A stretch of 64,000 nucleotides of DNA from Actinomycetota bacterium. GTDB taxonomy: Bacteria; Actinomycetota; Actinomycetes; Streptosporangiales; Streptosporangiaceae. A program made the position numbers and the translations under genes. The notes under the pieces are model-generated. The model did no database searches, was not told the origin of the DNA, and worked only from the letters and a program-made list of their open reading frames with translations. Shown in pieces: positions 1 to 8,200 of the stretch (position 1 is the stretch's first letter; each line of letters opens with the position of its first letter). The stretch is taken from positions 1-64,000 of the forward strand of contig DAHVDE010000108.1 of the NCBI GenBank assembly GCA_027313705.1, in the 5' to 3' direction.

Positions 1-1
1 T

Positions 2-1153
2 GCGGGAACTGCGCCTGCTGCGGGAACTGCGCACCGGGCGGGGAGCGGCCTGATCAGTGCCGGAGGCGCGGGACGAGCCGCGATCAGGGCCAGACCCGAC
101 TCCCAGGCAGGTGCTAACGCCCGCCCGCGGCCACGTGATGAGCCTGGACACGGCGTTAGCTCGTGGCCAGGAGCGCAGCCGCGAAGTGGCAGTGAGCGGC
201 ACGGTGCTGACCAGAGACAGGGCGGGAGTCCGTGGCCAGGTAGCGCGGCTGGCCCTGGCGCGAAGTCGCGTCCTGGCGCGAATGTGCGGCCAGGCGGGCG
301 GTCAGGCGGTGACGGGCGGCCAGATGGTGACTCGCGGCCAGGCGGTGGCGCGGGCAACCGCCTGGCCGCGGGTGCGGCCGCTGAGTCCGCTTCCGCGCGG
401 GTCAATGCGAGCCGTGCGGCGGTCGCAGAGATGGTCGCGGCCGCTTCCGCGAGTGCGGCGGCCACCGCTCGGGCCGCCAGTTCCGCCGCCGCCTTGGCCG
501 TTGCGGCCGACGCGGACGCCGTGCCCTGGTTCGAGCGTGCTCGTAGCAGTCGGGTCGGCGCGGGCCGCAGGCACTGCGGCCACCTTGAGCGTATCTTGCA
601 CCGTGAGTGGGCCGTTGGCGACGAACCGCCGCCGCAGATCGTCCAGGCCGTTGACCGGCTGGCCGAGTTGCCGCAACTGATCAAGGAACGCCTGGTTACC
701 GGGCTCGACGCCATCTATGTAGGTCCTGGCGGTGTTCCTGACCTGGATGACATGAGTGCGCTGAGCGGAGTGCCGCTACCGTCTGGAAGGGCTACCTGGG
801 ACATCTGTGCCGGCGCCTATGGCGAGCGGAAGGTGGTGGTCGGCTCGCGTCCGTCCCCGACTCCCGACGTGATGTGCCACGAGATCGGCCATGCACTCGA
901 CGACATCGACGGTCCAGGCGATACCTGGCTGTCTGATGGCGAAGAGTTCACTGACCTGTACGCGCAGTGCGTGCCTTCGATGATCAGCGATTTCCACCGG
1001 CAAGCCGGCCAGCTCGGACGCAGGGAATTCTTCGCCGACGCGTTCGCGGCTATTGCATCGAGCCAGCGCCCGGCGCTGGTGGAGATGGTTGGCGGCAACA
1101 CCCGGGCGGCACTTTCGGTCATGCTCTACTTCAACGTGCGGTACGGCATCTAG
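2..1153 (+). CDS. C-terminal part of a large protein ending in an anthrax-lethal-factor-like zinc metallopeptidase domain (5' end outside window)
   Basis: The frame is open from the first base of the window, so the gene begins upstream; a GTG at 284 is only an internal codon choice. The first ~170 codons are low-complexity Gly/Arg/Pro/Ala sequence with short imperfect repeats, followed by an Ala-rich probably helical stretch. The last ~190 residues form a compact domain with HEIGH (878-892) and, exactly 45 residues after the second His, a Glu in REFFADAF (about 1024). Anthrax lethal factor uses His686, His690 and Glu735, also 45 apart, so an ATLF-type zincin fold is well supported. Such domains occur as C-terminal toxin modules of polymorphic or secreted toxins in bacteria; that role here is inference, since the N-terminus is not visible. 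A small ORF follows after 21 bp, as expected for a toxin-immunity arrangement. Confidence 0.75.
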   Translation, partial: AGTAPAAGTAHRAGSGLISAGGAGRAAIRARPDSQAGANARPRPRDEPGHGVSSWPGAQPRSGSERHGADQRQGGSPWPGSAAGPGAKSRPGANVRPGGRSGGDGRPDGDSRPGGGAGNRLAAGAAAESASARVNASRAAVAEMVAAASASAAATARAASSAAALAVAADADAVPWFERARSSRVGAGRRHCGHLERILHREWAVGDEPPPQIVQAVDRLAELPQLIKERLVTGLDAIYVGPGGVPDLDDMSALSGVPLPSGRATWDICAGAYGERKVVVGSRPSPTPDVMCHEIGHALDDIDGPGDTWLSDGEEFTDLYAQCVPSMISDFHRQAGQLGRREFFADAFAAIASSQRPALVEMVGGNTRAALSVMLYFNVRYGI

Positions 1154-1174
1154 TGGGCTGGTGATGATGCGGCG

Positions 1175-1429
1175 ATGTATGTAATACGGCTGCCCAACGG
1201 AAACCTGCTGGTTCCTGAGTCAGCGACCGCCCAGGGCGGCAGGGTGGTAAGCGATGCTTATGTCGAGATCGGCCCGGCCGACGCGGACTATGAACGGCTC
1301 GCTGGCGGTGCACTGACCGAGGAAGAGGTGGCCGAGCGCAGAAAAAGCTGGCGCGAGGGGGACGACCGGCTACGCCGGCAGTTCCTTGACTATCTCGCCA
1401 GGGGCGGTCAATCAGGCGACACCGCCTGA
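1175..1429 (+). CDS. Small acidic protein, candidate immunity partner of the upstream metallopeptidase toxin
   Basis: An 84-residue ORF starting with ATG 21 bp after the upstream stop; the ribosome site is weak. The N-terminal half looks beta-rich (MYVIRLPNGNLLVPES) and the C-terminal half is a charged helix (ALTEEEVAERRKSW...). No signal peptide or membrane segment is visible, so it should act in the cytoplasm. I do not recognise the family. Position directly behind a putative toxin domain, same strand, probable co-transcription and small soluble character fit an immunity protein, but this is inferred from context only. It could equally be an unrelated small conserved protein. Confidence 0.6.
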   Translation: MYVIRLPNGNLLVPESATAQGGRVVSDAYVEIGPADADYERLAGGALTEEEVAERRKSWREGDDRLRRQFLDYLARGGQSGDTA

Positions 1430-1805
1430 CGGTTTGAATTGCCGGCCATCTTGGTTGCCAAAACGCAGGCAAGGTCTACCAGCACAGATACAGGCCATAA
1501 GCCGGCGTCATTGCACGGCTTGCCAGCGCTGCGCTAGATCTGGCCGACGGGCCAATTGCAATTGCGCAGAGCATTTGCCGAGTCTCTTCGCGCGCCGCCA
1601 TCACGCGCCATCCTCGTGCGCCATCCGCCATCGCCGTGCGCCCGCACGCCCGGCCGGCGGCCTCGCCCGAAGGCCTTGCCACCGCGCCTTGCCGCATACT
1701 CGTCGGTATACCTTGTTCTCGCGCCATGTCATCTAGCACGTTTTCACTTGGCCTTCATGGTGTCTTCGCGCAGCACTCCGATGTGCGCTCTCCGCACGCG
1801 CCATT

Positions 1806-1830
1806 GCAAGTGCGCTCTCCGCGCACTTGC
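1806..1830 (+). terminator. Perfect 10-bp hairpin
   Basis: GCAAGTGCGC (1806-1815) and GCGCACTTGC (1821-1830) are perfectly complementary around a 5-nt TCTCC loop. There is no U-tract, but actinobacterial terminators often lack one. It could serve the rightward genes, though it lies 380 bp after the last stop. Confidence 0.4.
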
Positions 1831-1845
1831 GTTCTTAGGCACCAT

Positions 1846-1879
1846 CGCGCGGGTCCCGCATGCTAGCGGGACTCGCGCG
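1846..1879 (-). terminator. 14-bp hairpin behind bldC
   Basis: Arms 1846-1859 and 1866-1879 are complementary over 14 bp with one mismatch and a 6-nt loop. It begins 22 bp after the leftward bldC stop, so a rho-independent-like terminator for bldC is the simplest reading. Confidence 0.5.
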
Positions 1880-1901
1880 GTCGGCAGATGCCCGGCCGGA
1901 G

Positions 1902-2111
1902 TCAGTTAGTTGCTTCTGAGGTCGGGGCTGGTCCGTCGTTGATGCCTAGCAATGCTCTTATCTCAACTTCCCGGTACCGCCGATGACCGCCTGGCGTGCG
2001 GATACTGCTGATACGCCCAGAAGCAGCCCACCTGGTGACCGTCTTTGGATCAACACGGAAGAGTGCCGCGACCTCTCCTGGAGTAAGCAGTCGATCACTG
2101 TGCCCATCCAT
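1902..2111 (-). CDS. bldC: BldC-family MerR-type DNA-binding protein
   Basis: A 69-residue protein made almost only of a MerR-like winged helix: LLTPGEVAALFRVDPKTVTR is followed by the wing motif IRTPGGHRRYRE. Streptomyces BldC is about 68 residues with the same order, so length and motifs agree. The start at 2111 is chosen because AAGGAG (minus strand, complement of 2118-2123) lies 6 nt before this ATG; the longer reading from 2171 has no such site. BldC proteins are small regulators of development that bind direct repeats cooperatively; that this copy has the developmental role is inference. The C-terminal tail (GINDGPAPTSEATN) is short and variable. It diverges from the PLP enzyme gene at 2296. 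Confidence 0.88.
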   Translation of the reverse strand: MDGHSDRLLTPGEVAALFRVDPKTVTRWAASGRISSIRTPGGHRRYREVEIRALLGINDGPAPTSEATN

Positions 2112-2171
2112 TCGTTTCTCCTTGTTGCTCGCCTTGGCCCCCCACAACTTGTTCGCCTCGTGCCTCCCCAC

Positions 2172-2177
2172 ATCATA
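2172..2177 (-). promoter_or_regulatory. Candidate -10 box for bldC
   Basis: On the minus strand TATGAT lies 61 nt upstream of the bldC ATG, inside a clearly AT-rich island (about 2170-2230) in otherwise GC-rich DNA. No convincing -35 hexamer was seen at fixed spacing. Confidence 0.4.
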
Positions 2178-2295
2178 GTCTTAATTACAAAGATCACTAA
2201 TACCGTTAGATTCCGTAAAAATTTGCTCACAAACCTTCTGCGCGCACTTTGACCCAAGACCTGTCTGCAGCGGTAGGTACACGTAGCCTGGAGCC

Positions 2296-3294
2296 ATGTC
2301 TAACCTTGTGTCGCTCGACGAGATCCGAGCCGCAGCGAATCGACTCAGCGGCATCGCTCTGCGTACACCCCTGGTGCCACTCCGTATTGGCTCCGCCCGG
2401 GTACTCCTAAAAGCTGAGTCGCTGCAACCGACTGGTGCGTTCAAGCTTCGTGGTGCTTATGCCGCTATTAGCGCGTTGCCATCTGAGGTAGGCAACCGTG
2501 GGGTTGTCACTCATTCTAGCGGCAATCACGGACATGCCGTCGCATATGCAGCCGCCGTCATCGGCGTGCCGGCGACCGTCGTGGTACCGGTCAACGCGCC
2601 TGCGGTCAAGGTGGACGCGGCTCGTTCTTATGGCGCGACGATCGTGACCTGCGAACCAACGCTGGCGGCACGTATGGAGGCCGTGGCCGAACTGGTTGAG
2701 GCTCACGGCTATACGCTGATTCCGCCTTTCGATAACCGGCAAGTCATCGCCGGGCAAGGCACCATTGGCCTGGAAATCAGCGCAGATTACCCCGAGGTGG
2801 ACCTAGTGCTGGTCCCGGTCGGCGGCGGTGGCCTGCTATCGGGAATAGCGGCGGCCATCAAGGCCGTGAACCCGGCTGTCACCGTCATCGGGGTCGAACC
2901 AGAGTACGCTGCCGATGCCAGGGATTCGTTCCGTGCGGGTCACCTTATCGCCTGGCAGCCGTCGGCCACGGCAAGGACAATCGCCGACGCGCTCAGGGTC
3001 GAACAGATCGGTGAACTGCCCATGGAGCATTTCAACAGCCTCGTGGACGACATAGTCACGGTCCTCGACGACGAGATCATGGCCGCGATGCGCCTGGCGG
3101 CGACCGGTGCCAGGCTCGTGGCCGAACCGGGCGGCGCGGTCGCGGTGGCTGCCTGCATGTTCAGGCGCGGCCTGCTGGAAGGCGCCGCGCATCCGGTGGC
3201 GATCTTGTCAGGCGGGAATATCGATCCGCTCCTGCTTGCCAGAGTGCTCAGTGCGCCCGTGTCTGGTGACGTGCCTGCTCCGGTCAGCGACTAG
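2296..3294 (+). CDS. PLP-dependent threonine/serine dehydratase-like enzyme
   Basis: A 332-residue fold-type II PLP enzyme. The Schiff-base lysine sits in PTGAFKLRGA (about residues 46-55), the substrate-binding loop is SSGNHG, and the phosphate-binding glycine loop is GGGGLLSG. There is no C-terminal ACT domain, so it belongs to the short catabolic-type threonine ammonia-lyase / serine racemase group rather than the long biosynthetic IlvA. It would deaminate L-threonine or L-serine to 2-oxo acids, or racemise serine or a hydroxy-aspartate-type substrate; the sequence alone does not decide. The ribosome site before the ATG is weak. The short DUF4229 gene follows 13 bp downstream. Confidence 0.85.
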   Translation: MSNLVSLDEIRAAANRLSGIALRTPLVPLRIGSARVLLKAESLQPTGAFKLRGAYAAISALPSEVGNRGVVTHSSGNHGHAVAYAAAVIGVPATVVVPVNAPAVKVDAARSYGATIVTCEPTLAARMEAVAELVEAHGYTLIPPFDNRQVIAGQGTIGLEISADYPEVDLVLVPVGGGGLLSGIAAAIKAVNPAVTVIGVEPEYAADARDSFRAGHLIAWQPSATARTIADALRVEQIGELPMEHFNSLVDDIVTVLDDEIMAAMRLAATGARLVAEPGGAVAVAACMFRRGLLEGAAHPVAILSGGNIDPLLLARVLSAPVSGDVPAPVSD

Positions 3295-3307
3295 GCTTGG
3301 ACCCGCT

Positions 3308-3550
3308 ATGCGTGCCACCCTCTTTTACACCGTATTGCGGTTCGGCCTGTTCATCGTGACCTTCGGCCTGCTTTGGGTGGCCGGGGTCAGCGGCGTACTG
3401 CTGCTGGCACTGGCGATCTTGATCAGCGGAGTGCTGAGCTATTTCTTGCTGAACAGTCAGCGAGCCGCGATGTCGGGCGTGCTGAGCCGCCGCCTGACCG
3501 ACTTCCGCGAGCGCCTGGATGCAGGCACCCGCGCAGAGGACGACGACTAG
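3308..3550 (+). CDS. DUF4229 small membrane protein
   Basis: An 80-residue protein with two adjacent hydrophobic segments (residues ~6-25 and ~28-46) followed by a charged cytoplasmic tail rich in Arg, Asp and Glu (RRLTDFRERLDAGTRAEDDD). This layout matches the actinobacterial DUF4229 family, whose function is unknown. The start at 3308 is preferred because upstream codons in the same frame translate the end of the PLP enzyme gene out of frame and show no membrane-protein character. It ends in a 4-bp convergent overlap with the minus-strand gene at 3547. Confidence 0.75.
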   Translation: MRATLFYTVLRFGLFIVTFGLLWVAGVSGVLLLALAILISGVLSYFLLNSQRAAMSGVLSRRLTDFRERLDAGTRAEDDD

Positions 3551-5070
3551 GCGGGAGCCTGGAGCCAGCCGCCGTCGGTCAGCATCCTCATGATCGCCGC
3601 CGTGGCGTCGTCCCTGCTGACGACCGAGGTGTCGACCACAAGCATGGCGTCATCTGGTTCCTCGTAAGGATCTGACACCCCGGTGAAGTGGTCAATGAGG
3701 CCGGCCCTGGCCTTGGCGTACAGGCCCTTACGGTCCCGTGCCTCGCACACCTGCACCGGCGTGGCCACATGGATCAGCAGGAAGTCTCCGACCTCGGAAA
3801 CCATCTCCCTGACCCGTTCCCTGGCCCGTGCGTAAGGCGCGATCGGCGCGCAAATCGCGATGCCGCGGTGCCTGGCCACTTCCGTCGCCACGTAGCCGAT
3901 CCTGGCGATGTTCAGGTCGCGGTCCGCCCGGCTGAAGGTCAGTCCGGCGGACAGCAGCGACCGCACGAGGTCTCCGTCAAGCAGCGAGACGCGTCTGCCG
4001 CCGTGCTCGGCCAGCAAATCCCGCAGATCCCTGGCGATAGTCGACTTGCCCGAGCCTGACAGCCCGGTAAGAAAGAGCACGAAGCCGCGTTCTGATCGTG
4101 GCGGCCTGGCGTGGCGCAGTTCGTCGATCACTGCCTCGGGCGCGAACCAGTCAGGAACCGGTGCGCCCGTGTCAAGCATGTCGCCGAGCTGGTCGGCGGT
4201 GAGGTCCTCGATCTCGGTGCCCGCCTCGATCAGGGCGTGCGGCCGCCAGACCTGCGCCCGCTGGTCGTAAGCCCAGTCCCCGGCGGCGACCACAGGAATG
4301 GGAGTCACCGGCAGCCCTTCAGAAGACGAGGCCATCAGGTGCGTGGCGCCGTAGGCAGCCGCCACGATCGCCGCAGCGGCGATCTCCCTTCGCGGGTCAG
4401 TCTGCGCCGGCCGCGCCGCCAGCGGCACGGGAACGACCATCGTCCCGGACGGCAGGCTCCTTGCCGCCGCAAGCACCGCTCTGATCAGCGACTCTGGCTG
4501 CCGCACCACTTCGGCCTGGCCGGCCGCGAGCGGCAGCAGGAGCACTCTTGCCTTCAGCTGCCCGGCGAAGTGCTTAAGCTGTCCGATCTGCCGCTTGCCG
4601 AGCGGTGCCCTGGTGGCGAACGCCAGCACAGGCACGCCGGCGAACTCGGCCCTGGCCCGCTCAGGGGAGATCATCAGCCGCCGGAAGGAACCGTGCTCGG
4701 CTTGCCGGTTCGAACTGACCTGACCCGCCAGGCGCACTCGCCCGTCGGCCAGGATCTCCCGCGCCGCTACCTCAAGCACGGCAAGCGGCGTGCCCTCAGG
4801 ATCGCTCAGCATGACCCGAGACATAACTCCCGACGTCACTGCCGCCTGCGCAGGAACGTCAAGCGTGACAGGAACCGGCCAGGGCCTGCCGTCAGCCAGC
4901 GTCCACGCCGTTTCCACCGAGCTGACATCGGCGCAAGCCATGAAGCCGCGCAGCGGCGCGAACGCGCCAGACAAGATCAGCTCAAGGTCGCCTAGCTGCC
5001 TCCCGTCCAAGGTGAGCGACGGCAGCGGCACGTCCTTGGCCGGCTGCTGCGCCTCGGCGCTAGCGGTCAC
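3547..5070 (-). CDS. Adenylylsulfate (APS) kinase with degenerate N-terminal ATP-sulfurylase domain
   Basis: 507 residues. Residues ~336-500 are an APS kinase: P-loop GLSGSGKST at 336-344, then DGDLVRSLLSAGLTFSRADR and a GLYAKARAG stretch, as in CysC, which phosphorylates APS to PAPS. Residues ~15-330 align in layout with ATP sulfurylase (SGAFAPLRGFM near the start, an SSEGLPVTP region near 248), but the catalytic QxRNPxHxGH signature is replaced by FATRAPLGKR (151-160), with no RNP and no HxGH. The kinase half therefore looks active while the sulfurylase half probably is not, or binds nucleotide without turnover. No other sulfate assimilation gene is nearby. It diverges from mfd. Confidence 0.82.
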   Translation of the reverse strand: MTASAEAQQPAKDVPLPSLTLDGRQLGDLELILSGAFAPLRGFMACADVSSVETAWTLADGRPWPVPVTLDVPAQAAVTSGVMSRVMLSDPEGTPLAVLEVAAREILADGRVRLAGQVSSNRQAEHGSFRRLMISPERARAEFAGVPVLAFATRAPLGKRQIGQLKHFAGQLKARVLLLPLAAGQAEVVRQPESLIRAVLAAARSLPSGTMVVPVPLAARPAQTDPRREIAAAAIVAAAYGATHLMASSSEGLPVTPIPVVAAGDWAYDQRAQVWRPHALIEAGTEIEDLTADQLGDMLDTGAPVPDWFAPEAVIDELRHARPPRSERGFVLFLTGLSGSGKSTIARDLRDLLAEHGGRRVSLLDGDLVRSLLSAGLTFSRADRDLNIARIGYVATEVARHRGIAICAPIAPYARARERVREMVSEVGDFLLIHVATPVQVCEARDRKGLYAKARAGLIDHFTGVSDPYEEPDDAMLVVDTSVVSRDDATAAIMRMLTDGGWLQAPA

Positions 5071-5163
5071 AGTTCCTCCATCCTGCCCACCAGTTACGCA
5101 TCCATGAGAGTACCCGTGCCGCCGCTGGCATGGCCGCCCGTGGCGGGCCCGTACACTGGAGTT

Positions 5164-5191
5164 ATCCCGCGCTCAAGCCTGAACGCGGGAT
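5164..5191 (+). promoter_or_regulatory. Hairpin in the mfd leader
   Basis: ATCCCGCG and CGCGGGAT form a perfect 8-bp stem around a 12-nt loop, about 85 nt before the mfd start and in the divergent region with the APS kinase gene. Role unknown; it may shape the mfd 5' leader. Confidence 0.3.
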
Positions 5192-5276
5192 AGTCGTGCT
5201 GCCCGCCGCCGTCCGCACCGGACCTCGGCCCGCGGCCAGGTATACCCCACGGACCCAACTTCAGGGGAAATTCGCT

Positions 5277-8200
5277 ATGAGCCTGACCGGTCTCATCGGC
5301 ACCGCTGCCGAAGACCCGCAGCTACGAAGCGCTCTTGACTACCTGGGCCAGCCAGGTGCGGGCGACGCCGACCTGATCGCACCCGCGCCGCTGCGTCCCA
5401 TTCTCGTTGCCGCGCTGGCAAGCGTTCCCGCCAGCGCCCCGTTTGTGCTCGCGATCACGGCCACCGCCAGAGAGGCCGAGGACCTGACCGATGCGCTCGG
5501 CTCGCTGCTGCCTGACCCCCATTCTGTCGCCTACTTTCCGGCCTGGGAGACGCTGCCGCATGAAAGACTCTCGCCCAGGTCAGATACCTCGGGCCGCCGC
5601 CTCGCCGTCCTGCGCAGGCTGGCCAGTCCCGATCCGGGCGATCCGAAGTCAGGCCCGCTGAAGGTCGTCGCCACCCCCGTGCGCGGCGTGCTACAGCCGC
5701 TGGTAGGCGGCCTTGGCCAGCTTGAGCCCGTTCGCCTCGCCATCGATGACCATGCCGACATGGACGAGTTGGTCACCAGGCTGGTCGAGATCGGCTACGC
5801 CAGGGTCGACCTGGTGCAGAACCGAGGCGAGATCGCGGTGCGCGGCGGCATACTCGACGTCTTCCCGCCGACAGAAGAGCACCCGCTGCGAGTCGAGTTC
5901 TTCGGCTCGCAGGTCGAGGAGATCAGGCCGTTCAAGGCGGCCGACCAGCGGTCGCTCGGCACAAGCGCGGCCTCGCTCTGGGCGCCGCCCTGCCGGGAAT
6001 TGCTGCTCACACCCGCGGTCAGGCACCGGGCCAAGCAACTCGCCGCGGAGTACCCAGGTCTTGGCGACGTGCTTGGCAAGCTGGCCGACGGCATCGCGGT
6101 CGAGGGCATGGAGGCCTTCTCGCCCCTGCTGGCTGACCGGATGGAACTGCTGCTTGAATCGCTGCCGCCAGGCGCCGTCGCGGTCTCCTGCGACCCCGAG
6201 CGGATCAGGACCAGGGCCGCCGACCTGGTGCGCACCAGCCAGGAGTTCCTCGAAGCTTCGTGGGTCAACGCGGCGGCCGGCGGCCAGGTTCCCATCGACC
6301 TCGGTGGCGCGGCGTTCCGCCCGGTCACAGATGTTCGCCTGGCGGCGGCCGATCTCGGCATCAGATGGTGGACGATTACCCCGTTCGCCGCGGCAGAACC
6401 ACAAGATTTCTTGCTGCCAGAAAGCACTGCGCCGGCCTCGCCGACGCCGGAGTCTGTCCCGGCCGAGTCGAGCCGGCCCGGCGACAGGCCGCCGGCCGTT
6501 CCTCCAGGCGAGGTCATCGACCCAGGTGATCTGCTGGCTGTCCCCGGCTGGCTAGGCAAGGCCGCCGCTGCCCGCCGCTCGGCCGAAGAGCACGGCGCGG
6601 CCAGCGACCTGGCCGAAGAAAACCTGGCCGGTGACCGGCAGTCGGGTGCGGACCACCCGCGCCCCTTCACGGCGCCGTCCGCCGACGGCCATGACCGCGA
6701 GCCCTTCACCATCCGTGCCCGTCCGGCGACCGCCTACCACGGCGACACCGTCAAGGTGATCTCCGATGTCCGCGGCTGGCTGGCTGGCGGCTGGCGGGTG
6801 GCGCTGGTGACCGAAGGGCATGGCCCGGCGCAGCGCCTCGCCGAATTGCTGCGGAGCGCCGAACTCGGCGCCAGGACCGGCGACCTTGACCAGCCGTCCG
6901 AGCCGAGCGTCGCCGTGGTGGCGACCGGGGTGCTCGAGTCGGGCTTCGTGTGGCCAGGGCTCAAGCTCGCGGTGCTCTCAGAAGCCGATCTGGCCGGGCA
7001 GCGCACCGGATCGCGCGATCGCGGCCGGATGCCGAGCAGGCGCCGTGGCGGCATCGACCCACTCCAGCTCACGCCAGGCGACTACGTCGTGCACAGTCAG
7101 CACGGTGTCGGCCGCTATCTGGAGATGACCAGTCGCACCATACAGGGCGCTACCCGCGAGTACCTGGTCATCGAGTACGCGCCAAGCAAGCGCGGCCAGC
7201 CGCCGGACCGGCTCTACCTGCCGACCGACCAGCTCGACGAGGTCACGAGGTACTCCGGTGGCGAGGCGCCGAGCCTGCACAGGCTTGGCGGTGCCGACTG
7301 GGCGAAGACCAAGGGCAGGGCACGCAAGGCGGTACGCGAGATCGCCGCCCAGCTGATCAGGCTCTACTCGGCACGGGTGGCCTCGCCCGGGCACTCATTC
7401 GGCCCTGATTCTCCCTGGCAGCGCGAGCTCGAAGACGCGTTCCCCTACGCCGAGACGCCCGACCAGCTTGCGGCGATCGACGAGATCAAGCGCGACATGG
7501 AGAAGTCGATCCCGATGGACCGGCTGGTATGCGGTGACGTGGGTTACGGAAAGACGGAGCTTGCCGTCCGGGCGGCCTTCAAGGCCGTCCAGGACGGCAA
7601 GCAGGTCGCGGTGCTTGTGCCTACCACACTGCTTGTCCAGCAGCACATGGCGACGTTCGGGGAGCGCTACGGCCCGTTCCCTGTGGTGCTCAGGGCCATG
7701 TCGCGATTCCAGTCAGATAAGGAAGTCTCCGCTACCCAGTCAGGGCTGGCAGAGGGCACGGTCGACGTGGTGATCGGCACCCACCGGCTGCTTTCTCCCG
7801 AGGTCAGGTTCAAGGACCTCGGACTGATCATCATTGACGAGGAGCAGCGGTTCGGCGTCGAGCATAAGGAGTACCTGAAGTCGATGCGGACACAGGTCGA
7901 CGTGCTCTCGATGTCGGCCACCCCGATCCCGCGCACGCTCGAGATGGGCGTCGCCGGAATCAGGGAAATGTCCACGATCTTGACCCCGCCAGAGGAGCGG
8001 CACCCGGTCCTGACCTTCGTCGGTCCGTACGACGAGAAGCAGATCACCGCCGCTATCAGGCGCGAGCTGCTGCGTGATGGCCAGACCTTCTTCGTGCACA
8101 ACAGGGTCTCTTCCATCAGCAAGGTCGCGGCCAGGATCGGCGAGCTTGTGCCTGAGGCCAAGATCGCGGTCGCGCACGGCCAGATGAACGAGCACCAGCT

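Larger units (their letters stand above)
1430..1901. other. Gene-free stretch between the candidate immunity gene and bldC
   Basis: About 470 bp with no ORF I can support. Frames here give only Arg/Pro-rich translations typical of GC-rich non-coding DNA. The sequence is rich in short repeats of GCGCCAT/CGTGCGC type and holds two strong hairpins near its right end (listed separately), so it is mainly a terminator region between the rightward gene pair and leftward bldC. Confidence 0.5.

Noticed and set aside
525-550. GGTTCGAGC resembling a tRNA T-arm
   Set aside because: Lies inside the metallopeptidase frame with no acceptor or anticodon arms around it; the same holds for a similar string near 55119 in the TreY-like gene.
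57-680. Plus-strand ORF of 207 codons at the window start
   Set aside because: Different frame from the metallopeptidase domain; Arg/Pro-rich, no features, while frame 2 stays open from base 2 and carries the domain.
1386-1909. Arg/Pro-rich ORFs between the candidate immunity gene and bldC
   Set aside because: No ribosome sites, biased composition and overlap with hairpins; treated as non-coding.
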